The notes beneath the pieces were generated by a model, which saw nothing but the letters and a program-made list of their open reading frames with translations, did no database searches and was not told where the DNA came from. Below are positions 1-9,287 of a DNA stretch of 64,000 nt, in pieces. Position numbers and translations under genes: made by a program. The stretch covers positions 864,001-928,000 of the forward strand of contig NZ_CP045482.1 of the NCBI RefSeq assembly GCF_009729015.1, given 5' to 3'. The DNA is from Acidianus ambivalens. GTDB lineage: Archaea > Thermoproteota > Thermoprotei_A > Sulfolobales > Sulfolobaceae. Within the stretch, counting starts at the first letter, position 1. Each line of letters begins with the position of its first letter.

Positions 1-740
1 ACGGTGCCGGAAAAACTACTACAATAAAGATCATTGCAGGATTAATAAGAAAATCTGGAGGAAGAGTTGAGGTCTTAGGAGAAGATCCTTGGGATAATCC
101 TAAAGTTCATGAGAAGATGTCAGTAATCTTTACTAATTTAGTTTACCCTCAAGAAAATACCGTGGAAGAATATTTAAAAGACATAGGTAGGATTTACGGT
201 GCTAATATTACTGACTTTGTTGACGAATTCAAACTTAAGGATCATCTTAAGAAAAAGCTTTCGCAACTATCTTCCGGGCTAGCACAAAGAGTCCAACTAG
301 TTGCTTCGCTTATAAAAAACCCTGAGTTAATCATTGCTGATGAACCTACTGCAAATCTAGATCCACCTGCTAGGATAGAATTCTATGAAGAAGTCAAGAA
401 GCTAAATAATCAAGGAGTTACGTTCTTTATTTCATCCCACATCTTGTCAGAATTGGAGAAAATAATTACTGACGTAGTGTTCATAAACGAAGGTAAGGTC
501 ACTTTCCAAGGTAAAATAGAGAAAGCTCTAAAGGAAGCTGAGGAAGAAGAGATACTGCTGGTAGTCAACGATCCTGAAAAGGCAATAAAGATAATAGGAG
601 GAAAAATTGAAGGCTCTTATATAAAGGTTAAAGGAAAAGTTAGAGATATAGTTGATAGATTAGATGACGCAGGAGTTGAAATAATAAGCTTAAGAAGGTC
701 GTCATTAGATGATGCGTTCAAGAAATTATCAAATATTTAG
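1..740 (+). CDS. ABC transporter ATP-binding protein (5' end missing)
   Basis: The nucleotide-binding subunit of an ABC exporter, which would hydrolyse ATP at the inner face of the membrane. The reading frame is open from base 3, upstream of any start codon, and begins inside the Walker A motif (GAGKTTT), so the N-terminus lies outside the window. The signature motif reads LSSGLAQR, Walker B and D-loop read ADEPTANLD, and the switch histidine is in SSHIL. The last ~70 residues form the C-terminal extension typical of the CcmA/drug-exporter class. The permease gene begins 32 bases before this stop, so the two are co-transcribed. Substrate cannot be told. Confidence 0.93.
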   Translation, partial: GAGKTTTIKIIAGLIRKSGGRVEVLGEDPWDNPKVHEKMSVIFTNLVYPQENTVEEYLKDIGRIYGANITDFVDEFKLKDHLKKKLSQLSSGLAQRVQLVASLIKNPELIIADEPTANLDPPARIEFYEEVKKLNNQGVTFFISSHILSELEKIITDVVFINEGKVTFQGKIEKALKEAEEEEILLVVNDPEKAIKIIGGKIEGSYIKVKGKVRDIVDRLDDAGVEIISLRRSSLDDAFKKLSNI

Positions 741-1446
741 CGTAATTTTTAAAGAAAGATTTAGGGAGCCTACTTTAGAGTTCATAATTCCATTAATGTT
801 CTCCTCTAATGTATTTATTAATGCATTCTATGAAAGAGGAAATTTTACAATTTATGGCATAATCTTGGCTTTTATTCCTTTAATCAGCGTCTCAGAAACC
901 ATAGCCTTTGCCTTAGCTTTACGCAACATAATATTCGTAACTGGAGATCATATTTATAGGGGTTCAATAATTTCATTTTTAACCTTACCTATAAAGAGAA
1001 CTAATCTTTTCCTCATGATGTATTTTTCAGATGTAATAACTCCTTATATAATATGGTTAACTACAACTGAAGCATATATATTAATGTCTGGAATCCCTGT
1101 CCCTCAATTTCTAATATTAATTTATACTATAGGATATTTCTTTACCGAAAACATAATACTGAGTATAGCTTTAACGTTCAAAAGTGCAGGCATTGCTACA
1201 TTGCTTTCCAGCTTTATAATAGGCTTATTCTTCATATTTGGAGGAATGTTAAATTATTATGAGCTAATTCAAGGCTACCACGTGTTAGGAATAACTTCAT
1301 CACTAAATCCTTATGTCCTCCTCCTATACGAGGCTGTAAACAGAAAAACTTTGCCTTGCATATATGAAGGAATCACAATAGAGCTCATAATTGCTATACT
1401 TACCTTTTTCTTCTCATTAAATAAATTTAAGAGGCTAGAAATATGA
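709..1446 (+). CDS. ABC-2-type transporter permease
   Basis: A 245-residue integral membrane protein with about six hydrophobic segments, the usual size and layout of an ABC-2-type permease. It would form the transmembrane channel for the ATPase encoded just upstream. Its ATG lies inside the ATPase gene (32-base overlap), and its stop overlaps the next start by four bases, so three genes form one tight operon. No substrate-specific motif was recognised. The assignment rests mainly on context and hydropathy. Confidence 0.75.
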   Translation: MMRSRNYQIFSVIFKERFREPTLEFIIPLMFSSNVFINAFYERGNFTIYGIILAFIPLISVSETIAFALALRNIIFVTGDHIYRGSIISFLTLPIKRTNLFLMMYFSDVITPYIIWLTTTEAYILMSGIPVPQFLILIYTIGYFFTENIILSIALTFKSAGIATLLSSFIIGLFFIFGGMLNYYELIQGYHVLGITSSLNPYVLLLYEAVNRKTLPCIYEGITIELIIAILTFFFSLNKFKRLEI

Positions 1447-1958
1447 TAAGGGGAATATTATTATCTATTGGAATTACTTTAATTTCTTTGTCACTGCTTT
1501 CTATAACATCACCGATATCTAATACGTTAGTAGTAACTAAACCGTATTGCATATCAATTCCTTCAACAGCAAAAGTTATTGCATCAATATACGAGAATTC
1601 AACTAACGTAACTGTTTACGTTAAGATAATTCATGGCAATTTTACTAAAATAATTAGACCGCCTTGTACTATCATGTTAACTCAGGGGAAATGGGTATTT
1701 GAAGTTTACAACGAAACTTACCCAAAAATTTCCTACCGAAGTATAAACGAAACAATAATAGAGAAGAATGTAACCATTATTATACAGAAAACAGTAAATT
1801 ATACAAATATAGTGACAACAAATAATGCAACATATCCTATTTATGTTAGACTATATATTAAATGTATGAAAATACTAAAATTTCAGGAGCTCTCTGAAAT
1901 ACTAGGTATAATTATGATTGTTTCGAGCGTCTTTTTGTATTTAAGAAAACGTTTTTAA
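1443..1958 (+). CDS. membrane-anchored extracytoplasmic protein of the ABC operon
   Basis: A 171-residue protein of unrecognised family. A hydrophobic N-terminal segment (about residues 4-25) looks like a signal peptide or anchor. It is followed by a threonine/asparagine-rich region with several N-glycosylation sequons (NST, NVT, NFT, NET, NYT). A second hydrophobic helix near residues 148-166 precedes a basic tail (RKRF), so the middle should face outside. The start overlaps the permease stop by four bases (ATGA), making it the third gene of the exporter operon. It may be an accessory subunit; that is inference from position. Confidence 0.7.
   Translation: MIRGILLSIGITLISLSLLSITSPISNTLVVTKPYCISIPSTAKVIASIYENSTNVTVYVKIIHGNFTKIIRPPCTIMLTQGKWVFEVYNETYPKISYRSINETIIEKNVTIIIQKTVNYTNIVTTNNATYPIYVRLYIKCMKILKFQELSEILGIIMIVSSVFLYLRKRF
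1951..1958 (+). promoter_or_regulatory. TATA-like box for the small ORF/Hsp20 operon
   Basis: The sequence TTTTTAAC lies about 27 bases before the ATG at 1982, the distance between a TATA box and the start site in Sulfolobales. It overlaps the end of the preceding gene. Confidence 0.4.
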
Positions 1959-1981
1959 CTATGAATGGAATTTTTAATTAT

Positions 1982-2053
1982 ATGAGACTACTTAGATGGT
2001 ATTTAATTTATAAAATCTTGGCATTCTTCCTTAGAAGAGGTGGAAAGAAGTGA
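1982..2053 (+). CDS. short leader-like ORF overlapping the Hsp20 start
   Basis: A 23-codon ORF encoding a basic, hydrophobic peptide (starts MRLLRWYLIY, ends RRGGKK). Its TGA overlaps the GTG start of the Hsp20 gene by four bases. A TATA-like run (about 1951-1958) lies about 27 bases before its ATG, the spacing expected for a leaderless archaeal transcript. The Hsp20 GTG instead has a Shine-Dalgarno-like site inside this ORF. Together these suggest real translation with coupling to Hsp20. It could also be chance; conservation in relatives is unknown here. Confidence 0.4.
   Translation: MRLLRWYLIYKILAFFLRRGGKK
2037..2043 (+). promoter_or_regulatory. ribosome-binding site deciding the Hsp20 GTG start
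   Basis: GAGGTGG, complementary to the 3' end of archaeal 16S rRNA, ends six bases before the GTG at 2050. This supports GTG as the true start and an internal (non-leaderless) position in a transcript. Confidence 0.55.
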
Positions 2054-2430
2054 GTCTAACAAGTTACGTTAAAAAAGAAATATCTAAAAAGATAGAGGAG
2101 TTAAGTAGAAGCTTTTATGAGAACGTTCTACCTCCTGTTGACATCTACGAAGAAGGAGGATATCTAAATATTGACGTTGATTTACCTGGCTTTCAAAAGG
2201 ATAAAATTCACTTAAGGTTAACCTCATCTAATGAAATAGTAATTGAAGCAGAAAGAGAACTTCCAGAAGGTGGCGTAAAATACTTAACTCAAAGACCAAA
2301 AAGGCTATCTAGGGTTATTAGATTACCAGTTGCGGTAAAAAAAGACTCGCAAGTTACCGCAAAATATGAGAACGGAGTTCTTCATATATCAATTCCGGTA
2401 GAAGGAACTACTACTATAAAGATAGAATAA
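2050..2430 (+). CDS. hsp20: small heat shock protein Hsp20 (alpha-crystallin family)
   Basis: An ATP-independent chaperone that holds unfolding proteins in large oligomers. The 126-residue product has a short helical N-terminus, then an alpha-crystallin domain from about residue 28: PPVDIYEEGG, the VDLPGF motif, and YENGVLHISIPV near the end. It closely matches the ~14 kDa Hsp20 of Sulfolobus in length and layout. The C-terminal IxI-type tail reads IKIE. The GTG start is supported by the upstream GAGGTGG and a four-base overlap with a leader-like ORF. It converges on the UbiB-like gene across a T-rich gap. Confidence 0.95.
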   Translation: MSLTSYVKKEISKKIEELSRSFYENVLPPVDIYEEGGYLNIDVDLPGFQKDKIHLRLTSSNEIVIEAERELPEGGVKYLTQRPKRLSRVIRLPVAVKKDSQVTAKYENGVLHISIPVEGTTTIKIE

Positions 2431-2456
2431 ATCTTTTTATTTTATTATTATTTTTC
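2431..2456. terminator. T-rich intergenic tract between convergent genes
   Basis: The ~25 bases between the Hsp20 stop and the convergent UbiB-like stop consist mainly of T runs interrupted by A. Oligo-T tracts of this type terminate archaeal transcription. Read as a terminator for the rightward transcript. Confidence 0.35.
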
Positions 2457-3916
2457 TATCTTTTTATTATTAGTGATAATATTATCAATAGTAAGGCTAA
2501 AGTGACATCCTTTGTAAAAATGTAGGATAATATAGACAGTATCGCAATTCCTAAACTTAAATAATATTCACCTCCAGTATTGTTCTTCCTCTCTATCACC
2601 GGTCTCTCAAGCAACGATGTCCTAAACTTCCTAACAAAGGAAGATAACGTATCTTTAACTTGGTCAATTAAGGCTGGTATTACTAGATCTTCTTCTTCTA
2701 TTAACTTAACTAGATTTGAAAAGAAATTAAACTCAGGGTAAATAGTAATGCACGTACCACCTAGTGTTGAAGTAGTCCTAATATAAAGTACAAGCTTTTG
2801 GGGTAATCTGAGTGGAAATCTGTAAAACACCTCGTTTGCAGCACTTATAAAATCTTCAACTTCTAACGTTTCTGGCGTAACTCCTTGAAACGTTTTAAGG
2901 AAAAGTTCTATACCCTTAGCTAATAGCTCTCTATCTGCCTCTGGCTGAATTGCACCAAGTTCGTCTAAAACTTTGACTAGTTCTATTCCGTCCAGCCTAG
3001 TTAAAGCCACGTAAGCTCTAACTAATTTATTTCTAGTATCTTTATCCATTTTACCTACCATTCCGAAATCATAAAGTACTAAATTGCCTTCATCATCAAC
3101 TCCTATATTTCCTGGATGAGGGTCGGCATGAAAATATTCCTTTTCAAGTAACATTACCATAAACGTCCTAAATACCTTATATGATAAAGTCTCTGGCGGT
3201 ATGATTTTCTTTGCCTCTTCAGAAGTTACCTTATACGATTTAACGTACTCCATTATTAAAACTCTCTTTGTTGCGTAAATAGGTTGTGGAATTTTAACGT
3301 CAGGAAAGTTTAATTCCTCTTTTATTTTCCTCATGTAGAATTCCTCCTTGGTAAAGTCCATTTCATCAAAAATTCTGGACGAAAAGTCATCAATTATTGC
3401 CTTAGCACTCTCATAGAAAGATTCATCAAAGATGTACTTAAGGAAAGGGACTAAAGTTTTCATCACCTTTATGTCTTGCTCAACTTCCTTCCTTATATTA
3501 GGTCTATTAACCTTCAGTACGACTTTTTTACCATCAAGTTCTGCCAAGTAAACTTGAGCAATACTTGCTGAAGCTATTGGATTTGGATTAATATTTAGCC
3601 TCTTTAGAAGTTCGTCTCCTAGATCTTCCTTAATCTCTTCATAAACTTCCTCCCAAGGTGAAGGAGGTACGTTATCTTGTAGTCTAGATAAGACCTTCAA
3701 GTAGGCCTCTGGAAGTAAGTCAGAATGAACTGACAATATCTGTCCAAGTTTAATGAATGCAGGACCAAGAGAAACTAAAGTATTTAACATTTTTTCTGCT
3801 TCTTTTTCAACTTCCTTTTCGTCCACTTTTTTATTTTCTAAAGTTAATCTCCTATAATGTCTAAGCATAAGGACTCGTGGAAGCAACTTAAAACCAACGT
3901 AGAGCGTTCTAAACAT
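2456..3916 (-). CDS. ABC1/UbiB-family atypical kinase
   Basis: A 486-residue protein of the ABC1/AarF/UbiB kinase-like family, whose bacterial and mitochondrial members support quinone synthesis or membrane lipid metabolism. Diagnostic motifs are visible: the KxGQ-type segment FIKLGQILSVHSD near residue 56, the alanine-rich loop ASASIAQVY, the ATP-contacting VVLKVNRP, and the catalytic/metal segment HADPHPGNIG followed by LYDFGMVG. Two hydrophobic helices at the extreme C-terminus suggest membrane anchoring, as in UbiB. It is monocistronic between convergent and divergent neighbours. A role in caldariellaquinone metabolism is possible but inferred. Confidence 0.9.
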   Translation of the reverse strand: MFRTLYVGFKLLPRVLMLRHYRRLTLENKKVDEKEVEKEAEKMLNTLVSLGPAFIKLGQILSVHSDLLPEAYLKVLSRLQDNVPPSPWEEVYEEIKEDLGDELLKRLNINPNPIASASIAQVYLAELDGKKVVLKVNRPNIRKEVEQDIKVMKTLVPFLKYIFDESFYESAKAIIDDFSSRIFDEMDFTKEEFYMRKIKEELNFPDVKIPQPIYATKRVLIMEYVKSYKVTSEEAKKIIPPETLSYKVFRTFMVMLLEKEYFHADPHPGNIGVDDEGNLVLYDFGMVGKMDKDTRNKLVRAYVALTRLDGIELVKVLDELGAIQPEADRELLAKGIELFLKTFQGVTPETLEVEDFISAANEVFYRFPLRLPQKLVLYIRTTSTLGGTCITIYPEFNFFSNLVKLIEEEDLVIPALIDQVKDTLSSFVRKFRTSLLERPVIERKNNTGGEYYLSLGIAILSILSYIFTKDVTLALLLIILSLIIKR

Positions 3917-3988
3917 GAATTTTATTATTCTTAAAAGATATTAAATATACGCTCTCTCTTTTATTAACCTCTAAAGTAAAATTGTATC

Positions 3989-4267
3989 ATGGAATGGAAA
4001 ATAACGAGTAAAAAGCTTGCAGTAGATGATAAAAAAGATTACTCTTGTCTTGTAGATGATATAGCAAATTCGGATAAAATAAAAGAATTAAGTAAAAAAT
4101 ACAATATATCAGAAAACACTATTCATGAATTTATCTCACAACTTCTAATAAAAGTTTTCAAGGAGAAGAAAAATACTGAGGAGGAAATAATAGAAAAATT
4201 TTCAATGCCTAGAGAAATAGTTGAAGAAGTTAAGAGGCAAGCTTCCTCTTCTCTCTTCCTCCAATAA
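3989..4267 (+). CDS. conserved-looking hypothetical protein, HTH-like
   Basis: A 92-residue, Lys/Glu-rich, all-helical protein of unrecognised family. Residues ~32-55 (IKELSKKYNISENTIHEFIS) fit the spacing of a helix-turn-helix, and a second similar pattern follows (FSMPREIVEEVKRQA). It has no membrane segment and no cysteine cluster. It lies divergently from the UbiB-like kinase with a 72-base gap that would hold both promoters. A DNA-binding role is a guess from the helix pattern. Confidence 0.6.
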   Translation: MEWKITSKKLAVDDKKDYSCLVDDIANSDKIKELSKKYNISENTIHEFISQLLIKVFKEKKNTEEEIIEKFSMPREIVEEVKRQASSSLFLQ

Positions 4268-4299
4268 AATTTTAATTATTTTTAATGCACTTCTTGTTT

Positions 4300-5436
4300 T
4301 TAGAGGCCCCGTCTGATTTGTGACGAACCTTCAGCGGGCTGAGCATGATGAAATATTCCATATAAAGTCACTGCGCCTATTGTTGAAGAAATGATTACAA
4401 ATAAATAAGCTAAGAATGGACTTATTAGAAATAGATAGTTAAATATTACGCTACCTAGAAAGCCTGCTACAGCTTTCCCAGTATACAATATTCCATTATT
4501 TACAGTAGAATATCTAGTCCCAAAAACTATTCCAGATACATTAAAATACAAAGTTGTTACAGCACCTCCAGCTAAGCCTATTATTACAACTGCAGGAATA
4601 ATTTGACTGAACAAGAGAGAAGCTCCTCCCAGTATTATGATTGTATCTACTATTACAGTAGTTTTTATTACTCCTAATTTATCAGCAATATGGCCAAATA
4701 TTGGCCTTCCAGAACCGCTTAATATCGGAAAAATTGAAATCAATATCGACAGCTCTTGAAAAGGCAAGGCTTTACCAATTATTGATAAGGAAGACGAAAT
4801 AACGAGTAAAGGAACAGTTGCAGTAACAAAGGATAAATAAATAAGCCAGAAAGTTCTACTTAATACTGCCTCTTTAGGTGATTTTCCGCTCTCTAATGTA
4901 GGATATTCAATAAGCAAGGAAAGTATTGGGAGAATTATCAATTCTGTTAATCCTATAATAAGAGTTACTAATCTAAAATTTCCTGACATTAGTATAAAGG
5001 GGTCAGCTAAAGCCGAACCTAATCCAATACCTAAAGAGACTAAACCAGTAGCAAAGGCCATTCTCTTTTTGAACCATTTAACTGCAAGATTTGAAGCTAT
5101 CCCATAAAGTATTCCTTCACCTATGCTACCTAAAGACCAGAATATGAAAAAAATGTAAACGCTTGGAGAGAAAGAAGTTCCTAAGAATCCTAAAGCAGAG
5201 AGTATTGATGAAAGTAACGCAACTTTTCTAGGCCCAATTTTATCTGCAAAATTTCCTCCTAATGGTTGAAAGCCGGAAGAGAATATTGTAAATAAGGAGA
5301 ATCCAAGAGAAATTTCAACTATACTGACGTTAAATCCTTCCCTCAATAAAGGCTCTAAAGCATTCCACGAGTATTGGTATAATGAATTAAAAGACATTAT
5401 TATGAAACCTATTATAATAAATTTCTCCTTTCTCAC
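4300..5436 (-). CDS. MFS transporter
   Basis: A 378-residue integral membrane protein with about 12 hydrophobic segments. It carries a typical major-facilitator loop after helix 2 ([16 protein letters not shown]) and its counterpart in the second half ([16 protein letters not shown]). Both fit the DxxGRR-type signature of secondary carriers. Overall it resembles the oxalate/monocarboxylate branch, but no residue fixes the substrate. The C-terminal tail is hydrophilic (ending SSQIRRGL). It stands alone between a small convergent gene and a divergent surface-protein gene. Confidence 0.88.
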   Translation of the reverse strand: MRKEKFIIIGFIIMSFNSLYQYSWNALEPLLREGFNVSIVEISLGFSLFTIFSSGFQPLGGNFADKIGPRKVALLSSILSALGFLGTSFSPSVYIFFIFWSLGSIGEGILYGIASNLAVKWFKKRMAFATGLVSLGIGLGSALADPFILMSGNFRLVTLIIGLTELIILPILSLLIEYPTLESGKSPKEAVLSRTFWLIYLSFVTATVPLLVISSSLSIIGKALPFQELSILISIFPILSGSGRPIFGHIADKLGVIKTTVIVDTIIILGGASLLFSQIIPAVVIIGLAGGAVTTLYFNVSGIVFGTRYSTVNNGILYTGKAVAGFLGSVIFNYLFLISPFLAYLFVIISSTIGAVTLYGIFHHAQPAEGSSQIRRGL

Positions 5437-5558
5437 AGGAATAATTTAAGTCAATAATATAAATGTTTTTACTCTTTATTCATGAATATACAATATAAAT
5501 TTCTCAATTTTACTTTCTACTTTATATTTAACATAGTTTATTACATTTTTAGATACAA

Positions 5559-5570
5559 GACTTAAATATC
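5559..5570 (+). promoter_or_regulatory. TATA-like box upstream of the Cys-rich surface protein gene
   Basis: CTTAAATAT is centred about 26 bases before the ATG at 5591, so the transcript would begin at or next to the start codon (leaderless). Confidence 0.4.
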
Positions 5571-5590
5571 ATTTTTATATAAATCTCTAT

Positions 5591-8227
5591 ATGTCAAGAG
5601 AGATCCTCTTTTTGGCACTTATTATTCTTACAGTTATTACACCCTTGGGCATCTGCAATTTTCATGTGGTTCAGCGAATACCAGGGGAACCTCCACCTGT
5701 AATAAAAACTTACGCTGTAGCTTATCCTATTTTTGAAAAGTATGTATCCTTAAATAATTGTTCTCAAGAAATTATTGTTCAAGATAATTGTCCTGGCATT
5801 TATTGTTTATATGTTTTCACTCCTCAAACATATTGTTTATGGAGTTTAGGTCATTCTGAAAATGCCATTTTTTCAACTGAAATAACTAAAGGCACATACG
5901 TTATTCCATTAAATAAAGGCAATTACGTTGTAGTAATAAACCATTTCTTAGGTAAGGATAGCAACATCAATGTAAACGTTGCACCTAGGTCTTTTTGTTC
6001 CTTTATAATGTCTAATAGATTAGCTTCTCCTAAAGGTATTGTTTCTTATGGGATTTATGATTATTCAGGAGAATTACAGAATTATTGCATAAGAACTAGC
6101 TCAATATTGGGTTATTTTAATATTTCTTGTTTTGAGCCTAAAGGATGCTTGGCAAGTTTACAATTAAATGCCGTTCTTTTAATTAATGGTGGCAATGATT
6201 ATGAATACTTCCTGCAAAATATTATTAAATTTGAGAACTGCTTCCACTGGTTTTACTTAGAAGATAATATATGGAATTTCAGTTCGTATAGAGCAAACAT
6301 CTATCACGTAGAAGGAAAAGGTATTATAAACAGTTATTGTAATAGAACATATTATTGTTATTCTCCACCATGCCTTTATGATATTAAATATAGCTTACCT
6401 CTTGCTGGATACTTAATAATCAACGTAACTACAGTTCAAGGAAAAGGAGTATATGTCACGTTCGGTTTTTCTAGCATTCAAAATGGACAAGAAATACTTC
6501 CACCCATATTTACTTACTACGATAAAGTATTCATAAGTTGCCCTAACGTTAATTCCGCATGTATTGTAATAAAGCCTGACTTTACTAAGAGCTTAAACGC
6601 GTTTTCTGCAGGTTTAGTTTTCGGATCATATGAGCAACTTTCTACAGTCAAGTTTAATAATTTAAATTCTACACTAGCGTTACTTTATTGTAATCAAGGA
6701 TGGAAACCAGTACCATCATTTTTCTCCTATTGCGTAAACAGTCTAGAAAGCGCCTGCAATTTGAATTTTAAAGCAGCTAGCTCTAAGATTCTTGTTTCAA
6801 CTAATGTCCAATGCCCTAACAGTGTAATTGATATGCCACGAGTTAGCGTTCCCTTCACTTTTATAGATTATAACGGTAAGCCAATTTATATTGAAAAACC
6901 ATTTAACATTAGTTTACCGCAAACAATCTATATATGTAAGAACGAAAAGCAATGCCTTTATAAAATATGTTTATGCATAAATGGAATTAGACAACAAATA
7001 AATGATGGATATATAATTTATCCTAGATGTTACTTTATTTCAATCAACGTTACAGCGTTTTACAATACATATTATTTTATAAGGATATTATATCCAAATG
7101 GAACATTCTGTTCATGGTTCCTAAGCTGTTCAAAAATATGTTTACCGAAAATAATTCAGGTATGTAAATTTATTAGATATAACTTGAATCAAAGCCCAAC
7201 AATCGTAGTAAGAGGGCCATTAAATATTACTCCATACTATGAATTACAATACCTTGTCATAATTAATCTGCCAAATAATAAAACACAACAGGAATGGATA
7301 AATAATGGTACAATAATACAAATACCAAAAACAATATATGTAAATGATGAAACTAGGTATTACATATTATCACCAAATGAAATCAAGGTTGTAGGGCCAT
7401 TAAATATTACTCCATACTATGAATTACAATACCTTGTTAAGCTTATACTACCAAACGGAACAGAAGAAGAATGGATAAATAATGGTACAATAATACAAAT
7501 ACCAAAAACAATATATGTAAACTCTACAAGTAGATACTATTTAAATTCTACGTATAACTCGGTTATAATAAATAAACCCATAATAATAGAACCTAATTAT
7601 AAATTGCAGTACCTTGTTAAGCTTATACTACCAAACGGAACAGAAGAAGAATGGATAGATTCCCATTCCGATTTAATATTGCCAAAAATAATCCAAATTA
7701 ATGATACTAGATATATATTAAGCGAACAAAATAATATAATAGAAATCTTGAACTGTCGTGTTTTATGCCCCAAATACGATGTATATTACCTTGTTAAGCT
7801 TATACTACCAAACGGAACAGAAGAAACATGGATAAAGGATGGTTGTGTAATAATTTTGCCTCAGTATATTTATATTTCAAGTTATGAGAGATATGTGTTA
7901 AATTCAACACAATTCGTTATAGTTCACTCACCGTTAGTTATTCACCCTGAATACATTAAACAATATTTGATTAATATTAATGGTATATATTATTGGTATA
8001 ATCAAGGTGCTAAAGTTCTCATTAAAATAGCTACTACACCGTTCTTCATAGTAAAATGGGTAGGATCCATAAAAGTAACTAACGGAGAAATAATAACCAT
8101 TAATGGACCCCTTAAGCTTAAAGCAGAAATACTGATAAATCCATTATTTGAATATCTTGGTATAGCCGGTATAATAGCTATAATAGTACTTGCTATCACT
8201 AATGTAATTAGACATAAATCCAAGTGA
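5591..8227 (+). CDS. large Cys-rich secreted, membrane-anchored protein with ~60-residue repeats
   Basis: An 878-residue protein of no recognised enzyme family. It has a signal-like N-terminus (residues 1-22), a single C-terminal helix (about 850-870) with a basic tail (RHKSK), and many N-glycosylation sequons, so nearly all of it should be outside the cell. I count 31 cysteines, many in C-x2-8-C spacing, unusual for an archaeal surface protein and suggestive of disulfides. From about residue 494 a module of 59-60 residues recurs about six times; its core reads YLVKLILPNGTEE-W and IPKTIYV. Copies starting near bases 7251, 7431, 7611 and 7788 share long identical DNA, implying recent duplication or gene conversion. 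It is preceded by a TATA-like box and is monocistronic. Confidence 0.85.
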   Translation: MSREILFLALIILTVITPLGICNFHVVQRIPGEPPPVIKTYAVAYPIFEKYVSLNNCSQEIIVQDNCPGIYCLYVFTPQTYCLWSLGHSENAIFSTEITKGTYVIPLNKGNYVVVINHFLGKDSNINVNVAPRSFCSFIMSNRLASPKGIVSYGIYDYSGELQNYCIRTSSILGYFNISCFEPKGCLASLQLNAVLLINGGNDYEYFLQNIIKFENCFHWFYLEDNIWNFSSYRANIYHVEGKGIINSYCNRTYYCYSPPCLYDIKYSLPLAGYLIINVTTVQGKGVYVTFGFSSIQNGQEILPPIFTYYDKVFISCPNVNSACIVIKPDFTKSLNAFSAGLVFGSYEQLSTVKFNNLNSTLALLYCNQGWKPVPSFFSYCVNSLESACNLNFKAASSKILVSTNVQCPNSVIDMPRVSVPFTFIDYNGKPIYIEKPFNISLPQTIYICKNEKQCLYKICLCINGIRQQINDGYIIYPRCYFISINVTAFYNTYYFIRILYPNGTFCSWFLSCSKICLPKIIQVCKFIRYNLNQSPTIVVRGPLNITPYYELQYLVIINLPNNKTQQEWINNGTIIQIPKTIYVNDETRYYILSPNEIKVVGPLNITPYYELQYLVKLILPNGTEEEWINNGTIIQIPKTIYVNSTSRYYLNSTYNSVIINKPIIIEPNYKLQYLVKLILPNGTEEEWIDSHSDLILPKIIQINDTRYILSEQNNIIEILNCRVLCPKYDVYYLVKLILPNGTEETWIKDGCVIILPQYIYISSYERYVLNSTQFVIVHSPLVIHPEYIKQYLININGIYYWYNQGAKVLIKIATTPFFIVKWVGSIKVTNGEIITINGPLKLKAEILINPLFEYLGIAGIIAIIVLAITNVIRHKSK
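7210..7830 (+). repeat. intragenic tandem repeat, period 180/177 bases
   Basis: Within the Cys-rich surface protein gene, the block ending ACCTTGTTAAGCTTATACTA recurs at 7431, 7611 and 7788, and a variant sits at 7251. The stretches 7212-7257 and 7392-7437 are identical over about 45 bases. The stretches from 7292 and from 7469 are identical over about 50 bases. The period is a multiple of three, so the frame is kept. Confidence 0.9.
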
Positions 8228-8309
8228 TTCCCATTTTAATATTATAACAGTATTTAATTGTTTATTATCTCATAAAATTTATAAATATAAATAATATAAA
8301 GTCTATGTT

Positions 8310-9257
8310 ATGGTTAAATACTGTCCTAGGTGCGGAACCCAGGTCCCAGATGATGCAAGGTTCTGTCCTAAGTGCGGATTTGATTTTTCCACAATACAGC
8401 AAAACTTAAAACAGACAATTCAGCCACAAATTCAACCGTTAATCGATACTGCAACTAAGGTATCTAGATATATACCAACATTAACCAAATATGGCAGATT
8501 TTTATTAATATCATCTATTATGTTAGAAGGATTGGCAACAATTTTATTCGGAATCTACACATATAAATATAATATACTTGGAATAACAACTATACCTCTA
8601 CTAATAATCTCTGCTATATTTTATTTGATTGCTCCTATTTTTTCACTTTACTCTAAAGGAATAAACATTAGTAAAATAACTATATTATTAGAGTTATTTG
8701 CCTTTTTATTATTGGCAATAACATATATAATTACAGCAAGAGAAATAGGCTTTAATGCGTCATTTTACGGAGTTAGATTTTATTCAAGTACAACTCCAGG
8801 CGTGATGATGCTTATAGGCATTATATTAATAATACTCACAATGCTCATGGACTCTGGACAATTATTAAATTCGGTAATTCAAATTCTAGGAATAATTTTA
8901 ATTTATGCATTTACATTTAATTCTAATTACGACTTCTAATCATCCTTTTGGGGAATAGCTGCAACTATAATACTAGCATTTAACTTAATTCCCTTTTTCT
9001 ATAGAGGAAACTATACGTCAATGACACTAGCTTTAGGCTACAGTTCTGCTATACTAATATTCACAATAGGATTAATAATTACTGGAAGCTCACAAATATC
9101 AATTCCATTACCTACTCCAAACTCAATACTATTTGCCGTTTATGTTACTTTGATTACTGCTGGAAGTATAGCAATATTAACTGGAATAATTGGAATTCTA
9201 GACGCAATATTTATACTAGTTTATGCGTTAATAATGAAATCGCTTCCACCAATGTGA
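8310..9257 (+). pseudogene. zinc-ribbon membrane protein interrupted by an in-frame TAA
   Basis: One reading frame of 316 codons broken by a single TAA at 8937-8939 (codon 210). The first part starts with a four-cysteine zinc ribbon (CPRCGTQ, then CPKCGFD; residues 5-23), then a Gln-rich linker and about five hydrophobic segments. After the stop the same frame stays open for 105 codons (8940-9254) and continues with membrane helices (starting SSFWGIAATI). An internal ATG at 9021 could start a 78-residue fragment. The unbroken frame suggests one ancestral gene with a recent nonsense change such as GAA to TAA. Alternatives are readthrough, two real proteins, or a sequencing error. Function unknown; such zinc-ribbon/multi-TM proteins are common in archaea. 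Confidence 0.75.
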
Positions 9258-9287
9258 TTTTTTAATATGTATGGATACTCTATTCAT

